Notes: a model not told the origin generated them from the letters alone. A stretch of DNA of 64,000 bases from Persicimonas caeni (GCF_006517175.1 NZ_CP041186.1:1577001-1641000); one strand, 5' to 3'; counted from the stretch's first letter, positions 8,492 to 17,342 are shown. Numbers and translations: made by a program.

Positions 8492-8905
8492 ATGAGCTAT
8501 TTCGGCGATCCCAACTACGGCATCACCACCACCCTCGAAGGCGTCGGATTCGACGAGGCCGTCGAGCGCACCACCGCCGCACTCAAGGAAGAGAGCTTCG
8601 GCGTGCTCACCAGCATCGACATCAAGGAGACGCTCAAAAAGAAGCTCGACGCCGAGCACCGAAACTACGTGATCTTGGGCGCGTGCAACCCGCCGCTGGC
8701 CCACCAGGCGCTCACGGCCGAGGCGCCCATCGGTCTGCTGCTGCCGTGCAACGTCGTGGTCACCGAAGACGACGATGGCAACGCGGTCGTCTCGGCGATC
8801 GACCCCGTCGAGATGTTTAATGTGGTGGGACGAGACGACATCCAGCCCATCGCCCAGGACGTCAAAGAGCGCCTCGAGCGTGTCGTCGCGAGCTTGGCGA
8901 GCTAA
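8492..8905 (+). CDS. DUF302 domain protein
   Basis: A 137-residue soluble protein matching the DUF302 family over its length: YGITTTLEGVGFDEAVERTT near the start, GVLTSIDIKETLKKKL, then YVILGACNPPLAHQAL and IGLLLPCNVVV. The function of DUF302 is not established. The ATG at 8492 has an AGGAG seven bases upstream. It stands alone, with repeats downstream. No signal peptide is seen. Confidence 0.85.
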   Translation: MSYFGDPNYGITTTLEGVGFDEAVERTTAALKEESFGVLTSIDIKETLKKKLDAEHRNYVILGACNPPLAHQALTAEAPIGLLLPCNVVVTEDDDGNAVVSAIDPVEMFNVVGRDDIQPIAQDVKERLERVVASLAS

Positions 8906-8977
8906 AAGTTTCGAGACGATCGCGGCGCCCCCTGCCCTGCGAGCACGTATCACACGGCTCGCCCCCCCTAACTCCGG

Positions 8978-9214
8978 TCGCCGGGCAGGATTTTTCGAAC
9001 TCGACCCCAAGAGCGTTTGCCCACGGGGCAGGATTTTTTCGAACCCGACCCCAGAACTTCTGCCCGATGGGCAAAACGGAAGGGGTGGGATGGGGCAGGG
9101 TTTTGCTCACCGGGCAAGATCTTTCGTGGTCGACCCCAAAAATTTTCTGCCCCACGGGCAGAATGAGGGGGGGTTCGACGGGGGGGGTTCTGCCCGTAGG
9201 GCATGATGGAGAGG
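8978..9214. repeat. Degenerate tandem tract with TGCCC-N-GGGCA palindromes
   Basis: The tract repeats a loose unit of about 43 bases containing GGGCAGGATTTTTCGAAC and CGACCCCA. It is punctuated by four palindromic cores TGCCC-(N2-4)-GGGCA at 9018, 9061, 9148 and 9191. No reading frame here has protein-like composition. Function unknown; it may form cruciforms or transcribed hairpins. Confidence 0.75.
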
Positions 9215-9233
9215 GGTCGATACCGACCTCGCT

Positions 9234-9404
9234 TAGTACTACTTGGTCAACTTCGTGGCCCGCACCTGAGCGAGACCAGGGCCACGAGCGCGAGAAGGCA
9301 TTCTGACAGCGATGCCGGTGCGCATCATGGAAGAATGACGCCGAAGCGATCGTGGTTCTGGGCCGCTCCAGGGCGGGTTCACCGAAAGTGACCAAGTAGT
9401 ATTA
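9234..9404. mobile_element. 171-bp MITE-like element with terminal inverted repeats
   Basis: The left end TAGTACTACTTGGTCAACTTCG (9234-9255) matches the reverse complement of the right end (9383-9404) at 18 of 22 positions, all near the outer 16 bases. The interior has no gene but can pair internally (GTGGCCC at 9256, GGGCCAC at 9280). Size, inverted ends and lack of coding capacity fit a miniature inverted-repeat element. Its right end contains the stop codon of the symporter gene. No target duplication is clear. Confidence 0.65.
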
Positions 9405-10994
9405 GTCACTGTTCACGACCGACATCACCACCCCCGGCGCAGCCACCAACACACTCGCAAAGATCGCGTACACCGCCGGCACCGCCGGGTTGGGGAAGCC
9501 GAGTTGCGCGGCGTTCGTGTCGAACAGATAGACCAGCGGGCCCCAGCCGGCGACGACCTCGTTGAGGTTGACCACCGGGTCGCTGAAGATCGCCGAGTAG
9601 TACCAGCCGGTCAGGCCCAGGTAGACGCCGAGCGCGACGAGCGCGGCCGGAAACATCGTGTTCTTGCCGACTTTGGGAAAGAAGATGCCGAAGGTAATCG
9701 GCACCGCGCAGGTCGCCACGATGGCGTACACGCCAATCTGGCCGAAGATACCCAACAACTCGGGCGGGTTCATCGCGATCAGAAACGTCACCACGCCCAT
9801 CGCCACCAAGACGCCCTGGCTCACATGGTGGGCCAGCCGGCTCTGCTCCTTTGGGGTCTTGTCTTTGAGCAGATTGTTGCGCGTCAGGTTCAAAAACAGG
9901 TCGTTGCCGGCGATGCTCGACAGCGCCACCAAGATCCCATCGAGGGTGCTCATGCCCGCGGCCAACAACACCACCGTGATGAACGCGAGCAGGCCCGGCG
10001 AGAAGGTCTCGGTCAGGTAGACCGTCATGACGAGGTCCTGCTTGAACTTGCCGTCGGCCATGAAGGCCTCGCGCGGGATGTCCATCATGTGGGCGTAGAG
10101 GCCCACGAGCAGCAGCGAAGTGAACACCACCGACACTGCCAAGCACACGCCCACCGACTGCCAGACCTGCTTCTCCTCTTTGAGGTACAGCGGCTTGATG
10201 ATGATGTGCGGCTGACACACCAGCGCAAAGCCGATCACAAACCCGCATACCCACACCACAAACGGCGTGCCGAACAAGACACTCTCCGGGTTGGCCATCT
10301 TGGTCAGGTTGGGGCTCGTCTCGGCGAGCTTGTCCATGACCGGCGCGAAGCCGTCGCCGAAAAAGTGCAGCCCGCTGGCCACGATGATCGCCCCCACGAA
10401 GAACATCAAGATGCCCTGCAGGGTGTTCGTGTAGGCGTGGGCGTAGGTGCCGCCCAGAAAGATATACGAGAAGACAAACCCGATGATGAGCACCAGTGAC
10501 TCGACGTTGCTCAGCCCGAGCGTCTTCTGCATCACGAGCGACAACGCCCCCACGATGAGCACCATGAAGGTGATCGACAGCAAGTTGAGCGCCGCAAAGA
10601 GCACCTCCATCGCCTTCGACCCGTAGCGCTGGCCGACCCACTGCGGCAGTGTGAGCGCCTTGGTCGCCTTGCCCACGCGCAAAAAGCCGATGCTCAGCAC
10701 GATCAGCGCCGTAAAGATGCCCAGGCCGGCGGCCACCCCGTAGTGCATCAACGCGCTCATCCCGTGCACGTACACGAACCCCGGGTTGATCACGAAGGTC
10801 GCCGTCGACGCGATCGACGCCGCCAGGGTCACCCCGACGACCACCGGGTTCATGTCGCCCTTTCCGAGCGCAAAGCTCTCGATGTCGTCGGTCTTCTTGT
10901 GGCCCAGCCACGCCAGCCACATGGTGCCGACGAGGTAGACGAAAAAGAGGCCCCAGACGACGGGGTTTTCGGTGATGAGGTTGATGTATCTCAT
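9402..10994 (-). CDS. Sodium:solute symporter family transporter
   Basis: A 530-residue integral membrane protein with about 13 hydrophobic helices, of normal SSS-family length. Family features are the N-terminal helix pair, DIESFALGKGDMNPVVVG, ASIASTATFVINPGF in the sodium-site region, and GVSTLDG-like AAGMSTLDGILVALSSI in the helix-8 region. It probably couples inward sodium flow to uptake of a small organic solute; short acids or amino acids are possible, but the substrate cannot be read from sequence. It is the last gene of the minus-strand PHA arm, 236 bp after phaC, separated by a repeat element. The TAA stop lies inside the terminal repeat of the MITE-like element. Confidence 0.85.
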   Translation of the reverse strand: MRYINLITENPVVWGLFFVYLVGTMWLAWLGHKKTDDIESFALGKGDMNPVVVGVTLAASIASTATFVINPGFVYVHGMSALMHYGVAAGLGIFTALIVLSIGFLRVGKATKALTLPQWVGQRYGSKAMEVLFAALNLLSITFMVLIVGALSLVMQKTLGLSNVESLVLIIGFVFSYIFLGGTYAHAYTNTLQGILMFFVGAIIVASGLHFFGDGFAPVMDKLAETSPNLTKMANPESVLFGTPFVVWVCGFVIGFALVCQPHIIIKPLYLKEEKQVWQSVGVCLAVSVVFTSLLLVGLYAHMMDIPREAFMADGKFKQDLVMTVYLTETFSPGLLAFITVVLLAAGMSTLDGILVALSSIAGNDLFLNLTRNNLLKDKTPKEQSRLAHHVSQGVLVAMGVVTFLIAMNPPELLGIFGQIGVYAIVATCAVPITFGIFFPKVGKNTMFPAALVALGVYLGLTGWYYSAIFSDPVVNLNEVVAGWGPLVYLFDTNAAQLGFPNPAVPAVYAIFASVLVAAPGVVMSVVNSD

Positions 10995-11035
10995 TTTGTT
11001 TTCTCTTGTTGTGGTCCCTTGCTTCTAGCAACGTC

Positions 11036-11210
11036 CCCTCCGGGGGCTTCCGCTACGCTTCAGCCCCCACCTCCCCTCGCGCTAGAAAACGCGCTGGGGA
11101 GGCGGATTGCACCTCTGAAGAGCTTTTCTTTCCTGCAATCCCCTCCCCGGGCCGCTTTTCAGGCCGCGGGGAGGTGTCGGCGAAGCGTAGCTGAGCCGAC
11201 GGAGGGGCCT
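11036..11210. repeat. Dispersed GC-rich hairpin element (CCTCCCC/GGGGAGG family), copy 1
   Basis: Two complementary sections between phaC and the symporter gene. The core 11141-11210 reads CCCCTCCCCGGGCCGC then GCCGCGGGGAGGTG, followed by GGCGAAGCGTAGCTGAGCCG and GGAGGGGCC. The same order of blocks recurs at 21781-21915, with a shortened version at 54351-54420. Such elements can form strong RNA hairpins and are probably a REP/BIME-like dispersed family. Confidence 0.75.
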
Positions 11211-11230
11211 CGGCAGACAGCAAGGGACTG

Positions 11231-12292
11231 CTATTCCGCAGCTTCCGCTCTAGCTACCGGTGTCGAACGACCGTCGCGGTCAGCAAGCCACTGTCCGATA
11301 ATCGGCCACAGATGCTCCGCCGCCTTGCGCGACACGACCGCGCCGACGTGGCCGCCGGGCAGGCGCATCACCTCTTTGTCGTCCGAGCTGATCTCGTCGA
11401 CGAGCACCGCCGCGCTGTCTGCGGGCACGATGTGGTCGTGCTCGAAGGCCAGCACCAACGTCGGGTTCTCGATGTCCTCGAGCCGGACGGGCGTGCCGCC
11501 CAGGGCGAACTCGCCCGCGATGAGCTTGTTGCCGATATAGAGCTCGTCGATGTAGCGCCGGTAGGCTTCGCCCGGGAAGCTGACGTTGTCGTTCGCCCAG
11601 GTCTCCTTGGCGACGAAGCCGTCCAAAAACTGGTCGTCCCAAGCGCGGTCCACCAGGTAGACCGCTTTCGACAGGTTCATCGTCGGGCGCAGCAGGTGAA
11701 ACGCGCCCTGCATGAGCTGCCACGGAACGTTACCGTTCGCCTCGACGAGCTTGTCGACGTCGAAGGTCTCGGTGCGCGTCCAGCGGCTCAACAGCCCGTC
11801 GTCGTGGAAGTTGATCGGCGCGGCGAGCGCGATGTGCCCGGCGAGGTACTCCTGGTGCTTGGCGGCGTAGATGGTGGTGAGTGTGCCGCCCAAACAGTAA
11901 CCCAATAGGTGAGTCTTGCCGGTCTCCGAAGAGCGCGCGACCTTGCGCACCGCACGCCCCAAATACGTCTCGCACACGTCGTCGAACGTCAGGTATCGAT
12001 CCTCGCCCGTTGGGGTACCCCAATCGATGCAATAGACGTCGTGCCCCTGCCCGACGAGCCACTCGGCGAAGCTTCTCCCGGGCATCAGGTCGAGCACGTA
12101 GTGCCGGTTGATGAGCGACGGGACCAGCAAGATGGGCGTCTTGTACGCCGGGCCTTCGGTGCGCGGCCGGTAGTGCAGAAGCCGCCACTTGTTCTCGCGG
12201 TGGACCACGTCGGCCGGCGTGCTGCCGATCTCGGGCTGCTTTTCCCGGGACCTTCTCTTCAGTGTCAGGAGATTTGTGAGTCGTTTGAGCAT
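11231..12292 (-). CDS. phaC: Class III-type poly(3-hydroxyalkanoate) synthase subunit PhaC
   Basis: A 353-residue protein of class III PhaC length. PHA synthases polymerise (R)-3-hydroxyacyl-CoA on the granule surface using a Cys-Asp-His triad. The lipase-like box is GYCLGG with nucleophile C133; the probable acid and base are D286 (FEHDH) and H315 (PGGHVG). The substrate-side string PSLINRHYVLDL is characteristic. Class III enzymes need a partner PhaE; the small helical protein encoded at 14423-14734 is the nearest candidate. It follows an acyl-CoA ligase gene in the same direction. A second, shorter PhaC lies at 20809. AAGGAT before the ATG is a weak ribosome-binding site. Confidence 0.9.
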   Translation of the reverse strand: MLKRLTNLLTLKRRSREKQPEIGSTPADVVHRENKWRLLHYRPRTEGPAYKTPILLVPSLINRHYVLDLMPGRSFAEWLVGQGHDVYCIDWGTPTGEDRYLTFDDVCETYLGRAVRKVARSSETGKTHLLGYCLGGTLTTIYAAKHQEYLAGHIALAAPINFHDDGLLSRWTRTETFDVDKLVEANGNVPWQLMQGAFHLLRPTMNLSKAVYLVDRAWDDQFLDGFVAKETWANDNVSFPGEAYRRYIDELYIGNKLIAGEFALGGTPVRLEDIENPTLVLAFEHDHIVPADSAAVLVDEISSDDKEVMRLPGGHVGAVVSRKAAEHLWPIIGQWLADRDGRSTPVARAEAAE

Positions 12293-12540
12293 CTTGTTAT
12301 CCTTGGTGGTCGCCTTGCAGCGGAGTGGCGCCTGCTATTTGAGGCGAGGCATAAACAGCGGCCTCGCGGGACGGCAATTGACGGGCGGACGGATCGTGGC
12401 GTTTGAGCGAAACGTGAGAATCTGCCAAAAGCCACGTGGCTACTTGCGAGACGATCGTCATGCGCAAACGCCGCGAATCGTCCACCCTGAAATGCTCGTT
12501 TCACCTCAATAGAGAGCGCCTCGATCCCAGAAGGCCTTCT
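12293..12540. other. Intergenic region between acyl-CoA ligase and phaC
   Basis: 248 bp with no credible reading frame. It is long enough to hold a separate promoter for phaC, but I see no convincing -35/-10 pair or operator. Confidence 0.4.
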
Positions 12541-14292
12541 CTATTCGTACAACCCTTCGAACACAGGCTCGAAAGCCTCGTAGACCTTCTTGCGCTTGAC
12601 CTTCATCGTCGACGTCAAAAACCCGTTCTCGACGGTCAGCGGCGTGTCCAAGACGGCGTACGCTTTGAGCGTCTCGTAGCGCGGCAGACGGTCGTTGGCC
12701 GCCTCGACGCGCTCGGCGATGAGCTTGGCGATGGCTGCCTCGCGCTCGTCGTCGGCGACGTCGTTGTCGGTGAGCCACTGGGAGACGGCCTCGGTATTCG
12801 GCCAGACGCCGCCGGTCAGGTACTTCTTGCCGTCGCCGTAGACGACCACGTGCTCGATATACGGGTCGTCGTTGAACTGCTCTTCGATATGCGCCGGCGA
12901 GATATTCTTGCCGCCGGCGGTCACCAAGATCTCCTTTTTGCGCCCGACGATCTGCAGGAAGCCGTCGTCGGTCCACTTGCCCAGGTCGCCGGTCTTGAGC
13001 CAGCCGTCCTCGGTGAAGGTCTCTTTGGTGGCCTCTTCGTTTTTGTAGTAGCCCGCGAAGATATTGGGGCCCTTGGCAAGAATTTCGCCGTCGTCGGCGA
13101 GCTCGAGGTCGACCGACGGAAACGGCTTGCCGACGGAGTCGAACCGGAAGTCGTCGGGCCGGTTCATCGTCAGCGTCGGGCTCGCCTCGGTCAGCCCGTA
13201 GCCCTCGATGATGAGCAGGTCGTTGGCCAGGAAGAACTCTTTGATCTCTTGCTTGAGACCCGCCCCGCCCGACAGGCAGAACTCGAGGTTGCCGCCGGTC
13301 ACCTCGGCGAGCTTTTGGCGCTGCTTTTCGGGCGTCTCTTCGCCCATGGCCGCCACGGCGAGCTTCTCCCAATAGCGTGGGATGCTCATAAAGACGTGCG
13401 GGCGCACCTCCGGGAGCTTCTGGAGCACGGTGTACGGGTCGCTCATGTAGGTCGTAAACCCGAGGATATTGCCCAGGCAGACCTCGCCGAAGCCAAACAC
13501 GTGGCTCAGGGGAAGCCACCACAGGTCGACGGCGTTCTCGGGGATTTCACTGCCGAGCACCTCGATCCAGTCGCGCCCGTTCGACACGACGTTATTGTGG
13601 GTGAGCGGCACGCCCTTGGGCTTCCCGGTCGTCCCGCTCGTGTAGAGCATCAGCCCGGGCTGATCCATCGTGACGCCGTTCATGCGCTCTTCGAAGCTGT
13701 GGGGCTTGGCCTCCTCGAGCGCGCGGCCGACCTCCATGACCTTGTCCCAGATCACCACCCGGTCGGCCAACTCCTCCCAAGTCGGAAGCTCTTCGTTGCC
13801 GTTGAGCTCGTTCTCGGTGGTGAGCGAGTCGTAGACCTCGGCGGCGTCGAGCTGGGCGCCGAGCAGCACGATCTTCTCGACGTTCTCGTACGCCGCCCAG
13901 CTCGCGAAGACGTTGCTCAACATCTCGGCGGTGTCGACGAACACAAAGCGCGCGTCGCTGTGGCGCACCACGTACGCCGCCTGCTCGGAGGTGCTCGACG
14001 GATAGATGGGCACCATCACGCCGCCGGCGCCCTGAATGGCGAGCGCCGCCGACGCCCACTCGACGCTATTGGGCGCATAGACCGCCGCGTGGTCGCCCGA
14101 GGCGATGCCGGCGTCCATCAAAAAGAGCCCGCAGCGCCGAATCTGGTCGGCGAACGCGTTCCACGTCATGCCCCGCCAGTCACCGTCTTCGGTGGGCAGC
14201 ATGAACCGCACGCGCGAACCGCGCTCCGGCAGGCTGTCGAAGACAACCTTGGGGGCGATCTTCTGCTCATCTAGGTATGGTGTGATGTCCAT
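12541..14292 (-). CDS. Long-chain fatty acid--CoA ligase (AMP-binding family)
   Basis: A 583-residue ANL-superfamily enzyme that would activate a fatty acid to acyl-CoA through an acyl-adenylate. Motifs in order: the P-loop LMLYTSGTTGKPKG (about 215), the gate region LSHVFGF, SGGAGL, the A5 motif YGLTEASP, DGWLKTGDLG, and IVGRKKEILVTAGGKNISP near the hinge. The C-terminal lysine lies in STMKVKRKKV. Resemblance is to FadD15-like long-chain ligases. It lies between the PhaE/phasin-like gene and phaC, so it may supply acyl-CoA for polymer synthesis or recycle hydroxy acids released from PHA. A GGAGAAGAGAAG run precedes the ATG. Confidence 0.88.
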   Translation of the reverse strand: MDITPYLDEQKIAPKVVFDSLPERGSRVRFMLPTEDGDWRGMTWNAFADQIRRCGLFLMDAGIASGDHAAVYAPNSVEWASAALAIQGAGGVMVPIYPSSTSEQAAYVVRHSDARFVFVDTAEMLSNVFASWAAYENVEKIVLLGAQLDAAEVYDSLTTENELNGNEELPTWEELADRVVIWDKVMEVGRALEEAKPHSFEERMNGVTMDQPGLMLYTSGTTGKPKGVPLTHNNVVSNGRDWIEVLGSEIPENAVDLWWLPLSHVFGFGEVCLGNILGFTTYMSDPYTVLQKLPEVRPHVFMSIPRYWEKLAVAAMGEETPEKQRQKLAEVTGGNLEFCLSGGAGLKQEIKEFFLANDLLIIEGYGLTEASPTLTMNRPDDFRFDSVGKPFPSVDLELADDGEILAKGPNIFAGYYKNEEATKETFTEDGWLKTGDLGKWTDDGFLQIVGRKKEILVTAGGKNISPAHIEEQFNDDPYIEHVVVYGDGKKYLTGGVWPNTEAVSQWLTDNDVADDEREAAIAKLIAERVEAANDRLPRYETLKAYAVLDTPLTVENGFLTSTMKVKRKKVYEAFEPVFEGLYE

Positions 14293-14339
14293 CTTCTCTT
14301 CTCCGCTTAAGAAGGTTGTGAGGACCGCAAGCTAAGGTT

Positions 14340-14412
14340 CACCACTGAGTTCACGGGGACACGGGGAAAGGCATTTCTTTATGTTCTCCGTGCTCCCTGT
14401 GTCCCCGTGGTG
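14340..14412. repeat. Dispersed 3'-end hairpin element, copy 3
   Basis: Begins CACCACTGAGTTCACGGGGA and ends CCCTGTGTCCCCGTGGTG. It lies ten bases beyond the stop codon of the PhaE/phasin-like gene, within the minus-strand PHA arm, so it could attenuate transcription into the ligase gene. Confidence 0.8.
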
Positions 14413-14422
14413 AACTCGACTG

Positions 14423-14734
14423 CTATTCGGCCGCCGCTTGCTCTTGATTCTTCTGCTGCTTGAGCTCCCAGAGCTCCTCCTCCATGTCGAGGAGTCGGCT
14501 CTCGAGCTTGTTGAGCGCGTGCAGGGCGCGCTCCTGGTCATGCTTGGTCGGCAGACCCATCGAGCTCCACCACTTGGTGGTCGCCTCTTGCTTTTTGGCC
14601 TTGAGCTTCATCATGCCGTTGAGCACTGCGCCGGACGGGCCGAGCACCAGCGGGTTCTTGAGCACCTCCTCCAGGTAGTCGGCGGTGGCGTTTTCCCAGG
14701 CGTAGAAGCTTTTTTTCCAGAGATCCCAAATCAT
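14423..14734 (-). CDS. Small PhaE-like or phasin-like granule protein (putative)
   Basis: A 103-residue acidic/helical protein. The N-terminus is aromatic (WDLWKKSFYAWENATADYLEE), followed by a conserved-looking NPLVLGPSG turn, an amphipathic middle (WWSSMGLPTKHDQE) and a C-terminal leucine heptad coiled coil (LHALNKLESRLLDMEEELWEL). PHA granule proteins such as phasins and the PhaE subunit of class III synthase share this plan of aromatic amphipathic helix plus coiled coil. It heads the minus-strand arm that includes phaC, so it is the best PhaE candidate, although PhaE is usually much longer. GAGG six bases before the ATG supports the start. The assignment rests on context and composition. 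Confidence 0.6.
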   Translation of the reverse strand: MIWDLWKKSFYAWENATADYLEEVLKNPLVLGPSGAVLNGMMKLKAKKQEATTKWWSSMGLPTKHDQERALHALNKLESRLLDMEEELWELKQQKNQEQAAAE

Positions 14735-14750
14735 CGTTTACCTCTCGGTT

Positions 14751-14911
14751 TAGGGTTACTTAGGGTTACTTGGGGTTACTTGGGGTACTTAAGGTTACTT
14801 AGGGTTACTTAGGGCCACTTAGGGTTACTCAGGCAACCACTTTCGACCGGGCATTCTTAGTCACCCTTAGTCACCCTTAGTCACCTTTAGTCCCCCCCTA
14901 GCCCCCCTTAC
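14751..14911. repeat. Two 10-bp tandem arrays in opposite orientation
   Basis: The left array (14751-14829) has eight units of TAGGGTTACT, one shortened to nine bases. The right array (14856-14911) has three exact CTTAGTCACC units followed by three degenerate ones. The reverse complement of the right unit, GGTGACTAAG, matches the rotated left unit GGTTACTTAG at eight of ten bases, so the arrays can pair across a 26-base spacer. It separates a lipoprotein gene from the PHA arm and could work as a terminator or helical-phase binding array. Confidence 0.85.
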
Positions 14912-15769
14912 TCACTCAAATCCAAGCCGCCGAACCTCGGCGGCCGTTCCAAAGTCCTCGTCGGTCTCTCCCTCCTGGCTGGTCGCGCGGGCGACCTCGC
15001 CGAAGCATTCGAACAGAAACGAGACCTGCCGGGTGGTCTGCGACTCGCCGGCGGCCGGTTGGAGGGTGACCTTGGTGTGCACCTTGTGCACCTGTTCGAA
15101 GGTGAAGCTGGGCAAGGCGAGTTCGCCCATGGCGTCGACTTTGACCTCGTAGATGTCGCGGCCGGCGTAGGGCAGCCCGCGCACCTTGGAGTTCTCGACG
15201 ATGCCCGTCGACACCCAGTCTCGGCCCGGCTCGAGCGGGAAGCGGTAGAGCTCGACGGGGCTGTTGTAGACCATCAGTGTCTGCCCTTCGGGCGGGTCTT
15301 GCTCGACCGAGGCGAGGCCGTGGAGGCGCAGTGCGTTGTCGGTGCGCGAGTAGACCGCCTCGATGCGCCCGCCCAGGTCGGAGGGCGCGACGAATTGGCC
15401 GCCCGGGAACTTGTCGGCGTACCACATCTCGGACAGCTCGCTCGCCTCGATGACGGCGAGTTGGTCGCTCGGCATATCTTCGGACCAATCCCAGACGAAC
15501 TGGTCGCCACGGGGGCGCCCGCTCAGGTCGACCGGGCGGTGTTCGCCGTCCGGCGAGACCAAATAGCGTACGGGGACGCCGACGCGGGCGGCCATCTCGG
15601 CCGAGTCGATCTGCCCGTCGAGGTTGGGCACACAATCGAGGGGCTCGAGTTCGCCGGGGCGGTACGGCTCGTAGCTCGCCGGATCTTCGGGAAGCGGGTC
15701 GGCGCATGCGCTCGCGGCGAGCATGCCCGCCAGGGCCAGAAGCCAGGTTTTGTGGGTCAAACGTCGCAT
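14912..15769 (-). CDS. Lipoprotein of unknown function (paralogue of the 18274 gene)
   Basis: A 285-residue lipoprotein: signal peptide with lipobox ASAC, lipid-linked Cys at residue 22. After the signal come CVPNLDG, VWDWS in place of VWDLS, LRLHGLAS, YRFPLEPGRDW, VDAMGELALPSF and the C-terminal block FLFECFGEVARATSQE...AAEVRRL. The same blocks in the same order occur in the lipoprotein at 18274-19245, so the two are paralogues. I do not recognise the domain. The start ATG is one base after the stop of the upstream outer-membrane gene, so it is the fourth gene of a tightly coupled operon. An inverted decamer array follows its stop. Confidence 0.75.
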   Translation of the reverse strand: MRRLTHKTWLLALAGMLAASACADPLPEDPASYEPYRPGELEPLDCVPNLDGQIDSAEMAARVGVPVRYLVSPDGEHRPVDLSGRPRGDQFVWDWSEDMPSDQLAVIEASELSEMWYADKFPGGQFVAPSDLGGRIEAVYSRTDNALRLHGLASVEQDPPEGQTLMVYNSPVELYRFPLEPGRDWVSTGIVENSKVRGLPYAGRDIYEVKVDAMGELALPSFTFEQVHKVHTKVTLQPAAGESQTTRQVSFLFECFGEVARATSQEGETDEDFGTAAEVRRLGFE

Positions 15770-15770
15770 T

Positions 15771-17342
15771 TTAGAATCCGTAGATGACTCGCGCTCGAAA
15801 GAGTTGTGCGGGCGTGGCCGAAAGCTCCAAGTCGGGGTTGCTCAGGCCCTTGCCGGGGAAGAGCACCGCGTAGTCGACCGACAGCGAGAAGCCGTCCTCG
15901 TGGCGGTACAGCAGGCTCGGGTCGAGCTCGACGCCCAGGTGCTTGGCGTTGCCCGGCGTCGACTGCACGTTGACCGCCCAGGAGGCCGTCGCCGCCATCG
16001 AGGCGGTGAAGCTTCCCGGGCCCAACTCGGCGAAGCGCCAGGCCACGTGCGGGCGCAGGTACATCGCGTCGGTGACCGTGCCGATGATCTCGCGAAAGAG
16101 GATGCGGTCGACGTGGTAGTCGGGGTGGAACAAGAAGTTGTTGATCTGGTTGTCGCGCGGCGGGTTGGCCTGCGGGCCGTCGAGGTCGCCAGCGACCGGC
16201 TGGTCGCCCTCGAGGCCCAGCGTCGAGCCGAAGCCCGGCGCGGAGTCGCCGCTGGCCACGCCGGCGTCCAAGCCGCCGGTGAAGTCGCCGTCCCAGGGGC
16301 CGAAATCACTCTCGAAGGCAAAGCCATACTGCTGCGAGGTGATGGGTTCGTTGAGCTGGAAGCCGGGGATGGACGAGGGCTGGCCGATTTCGGCGATGAG
16401 GTAGGCCGCCTCGAATTCGAGGCGCATCCACGGGTGCAACACGCGCATCCAGCCGTCGAAGACCCACGAGCGAAAGTCGCGCTCCATGACCTGGCGCGGG
16501 TCGAGCTCGACGTCTTCGTTCGTATCGAGCCAACTCGCGGGGACGTCGTTTTGCTGCCAGCGGTACGAGAACGTGCCACCGTAATCGATGGTCGCCATGT
16601 CGGCGCGCAGCCTGCGCTCACGCGCCAGGGGACTTCTCCAGCGCATCGACGCGAAGGTGATGGCGTGCACGTCGTCGGACGGGTCGAGGTCGAGCGCGCG
16701 GTCCTCCAAGGTGCGCGAGGTCGTCGGCCCGGCGTAGGCGATGTCGTAGGCGGCGGCCCAAAGGTGGCCGGCAATGGGAGAGATAAAGGCGACGCGGTCG
16801 GCCGCATCGCCGGTATCGCAGCTCGCGCAGTCGCCGCCGTTAGCCAGCATGCCCAAGCCCCAGTGTGCGCCCATGCGGCCCGCCAGAAGCACGCCGAAGG
16901 GGGTCAACACCTCGCCGTAGGCGCGCTTGAGCTGGAAGGCGGTGCCGGGCGAGTTTTGGCTGGTCGTGGTCAGCGGGTTGCCGTTGGGGGTGCTGCCGAA
17001 CGGCAGGTTGTCGAGCACGTCGATGCGCACCTTGACCGCGGCGGTGCCGTTGAGCGCGTAGAGCGACAGGTCGGTGCGCAGGCGCATGTCGGCGCCGGTG
17101 AGCCACTGCGAGCGCGGGTTGCCCAGGGGCAAGGGATACAGGTACTGGCCCGAGGGCGTCGGCCCGCGGTCGAGGTCGAGGTTGAAGAAGGCTTCGCCGC
17201 GGGTGCGGAAATAGCCGTCGAACTCGAGCTCGGTGTCGGGGTGCTCGCGCAGGTCCTGGCCGGTGCGGGCGAGGTCGGACTCGGCGGCGGCGGCCGGCGT
17301 GGTCATCGAGAGGACGAGCAAGGTTATGAGGAGGCGTTTCAT
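15771..17342 (-). CDS. Outer-membrane barrel protein, TIGR04551-like
   Basis: A 523-residue protein with a signal peptide ending AAAA, then alternating amphipathic strands and a terminal aromatic (RVIYGF), as in outer-membrane barrels. The early block LDLDRGPTPSGQYLYPLPLG followed by SQWLTGADMRLR matches what I recall of the TIGR04551 family from myxobacteria; this should be checked. A two-cysteine loop CASCDTGDAADR sits near residue 175. Its ATG overlaps the stop of the upstream hydrolase gene (ATGA) and its stop is one base from the next start, so expression of these genes is probably coupled. Role unknown; a pore or lipid-handling barrel is plausible. Confidence 0.75.
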   Translation of the reverse strand: MKRLLITLLVLSMTTPAAAAESDLARTGQDLREHPDTELEFDGYFRTRGEAFFNLDLDRGPTPSGQYLYPLPLGNPRSQWLTGADMRLRTDLSLYALNGTAAVKVRIDVLDNLPFGSTPNGNPLTTTSQNSPGTAFQLKRAYGEVLTPFGVLLAGRMGAHWGLGMLANGGDCASCDTGDAADRVAFISPIAGHLWAAAYDIAYAGPTTSRTLEDRALDLDPSDDVHAITFASMRWRSPLARERRLRADMATIDYGGTFSYRWQQNDVPASWLDTNEDVELDPRQVMERDFRSWVFDGWMRVLHPWMRLEFEAAYLIAEIGQPSSIPGFQLNEPITSQQYGFAFESDFGPWDGDFTGGLDAGVASGDSAPGFGSTLGLEGDQPVAGDLDGPQANPPRDNQINNFLFHPDYHVDRILFREIIGTVTDAMYLRPHVAWRFAELGPGSFTASMAATASWAVNVQSTPGNAKHLGVELDPSLLYRHEDGFSLSVDYAVLFPGKGLSNPDLELSATPAQLFRARVIYGF

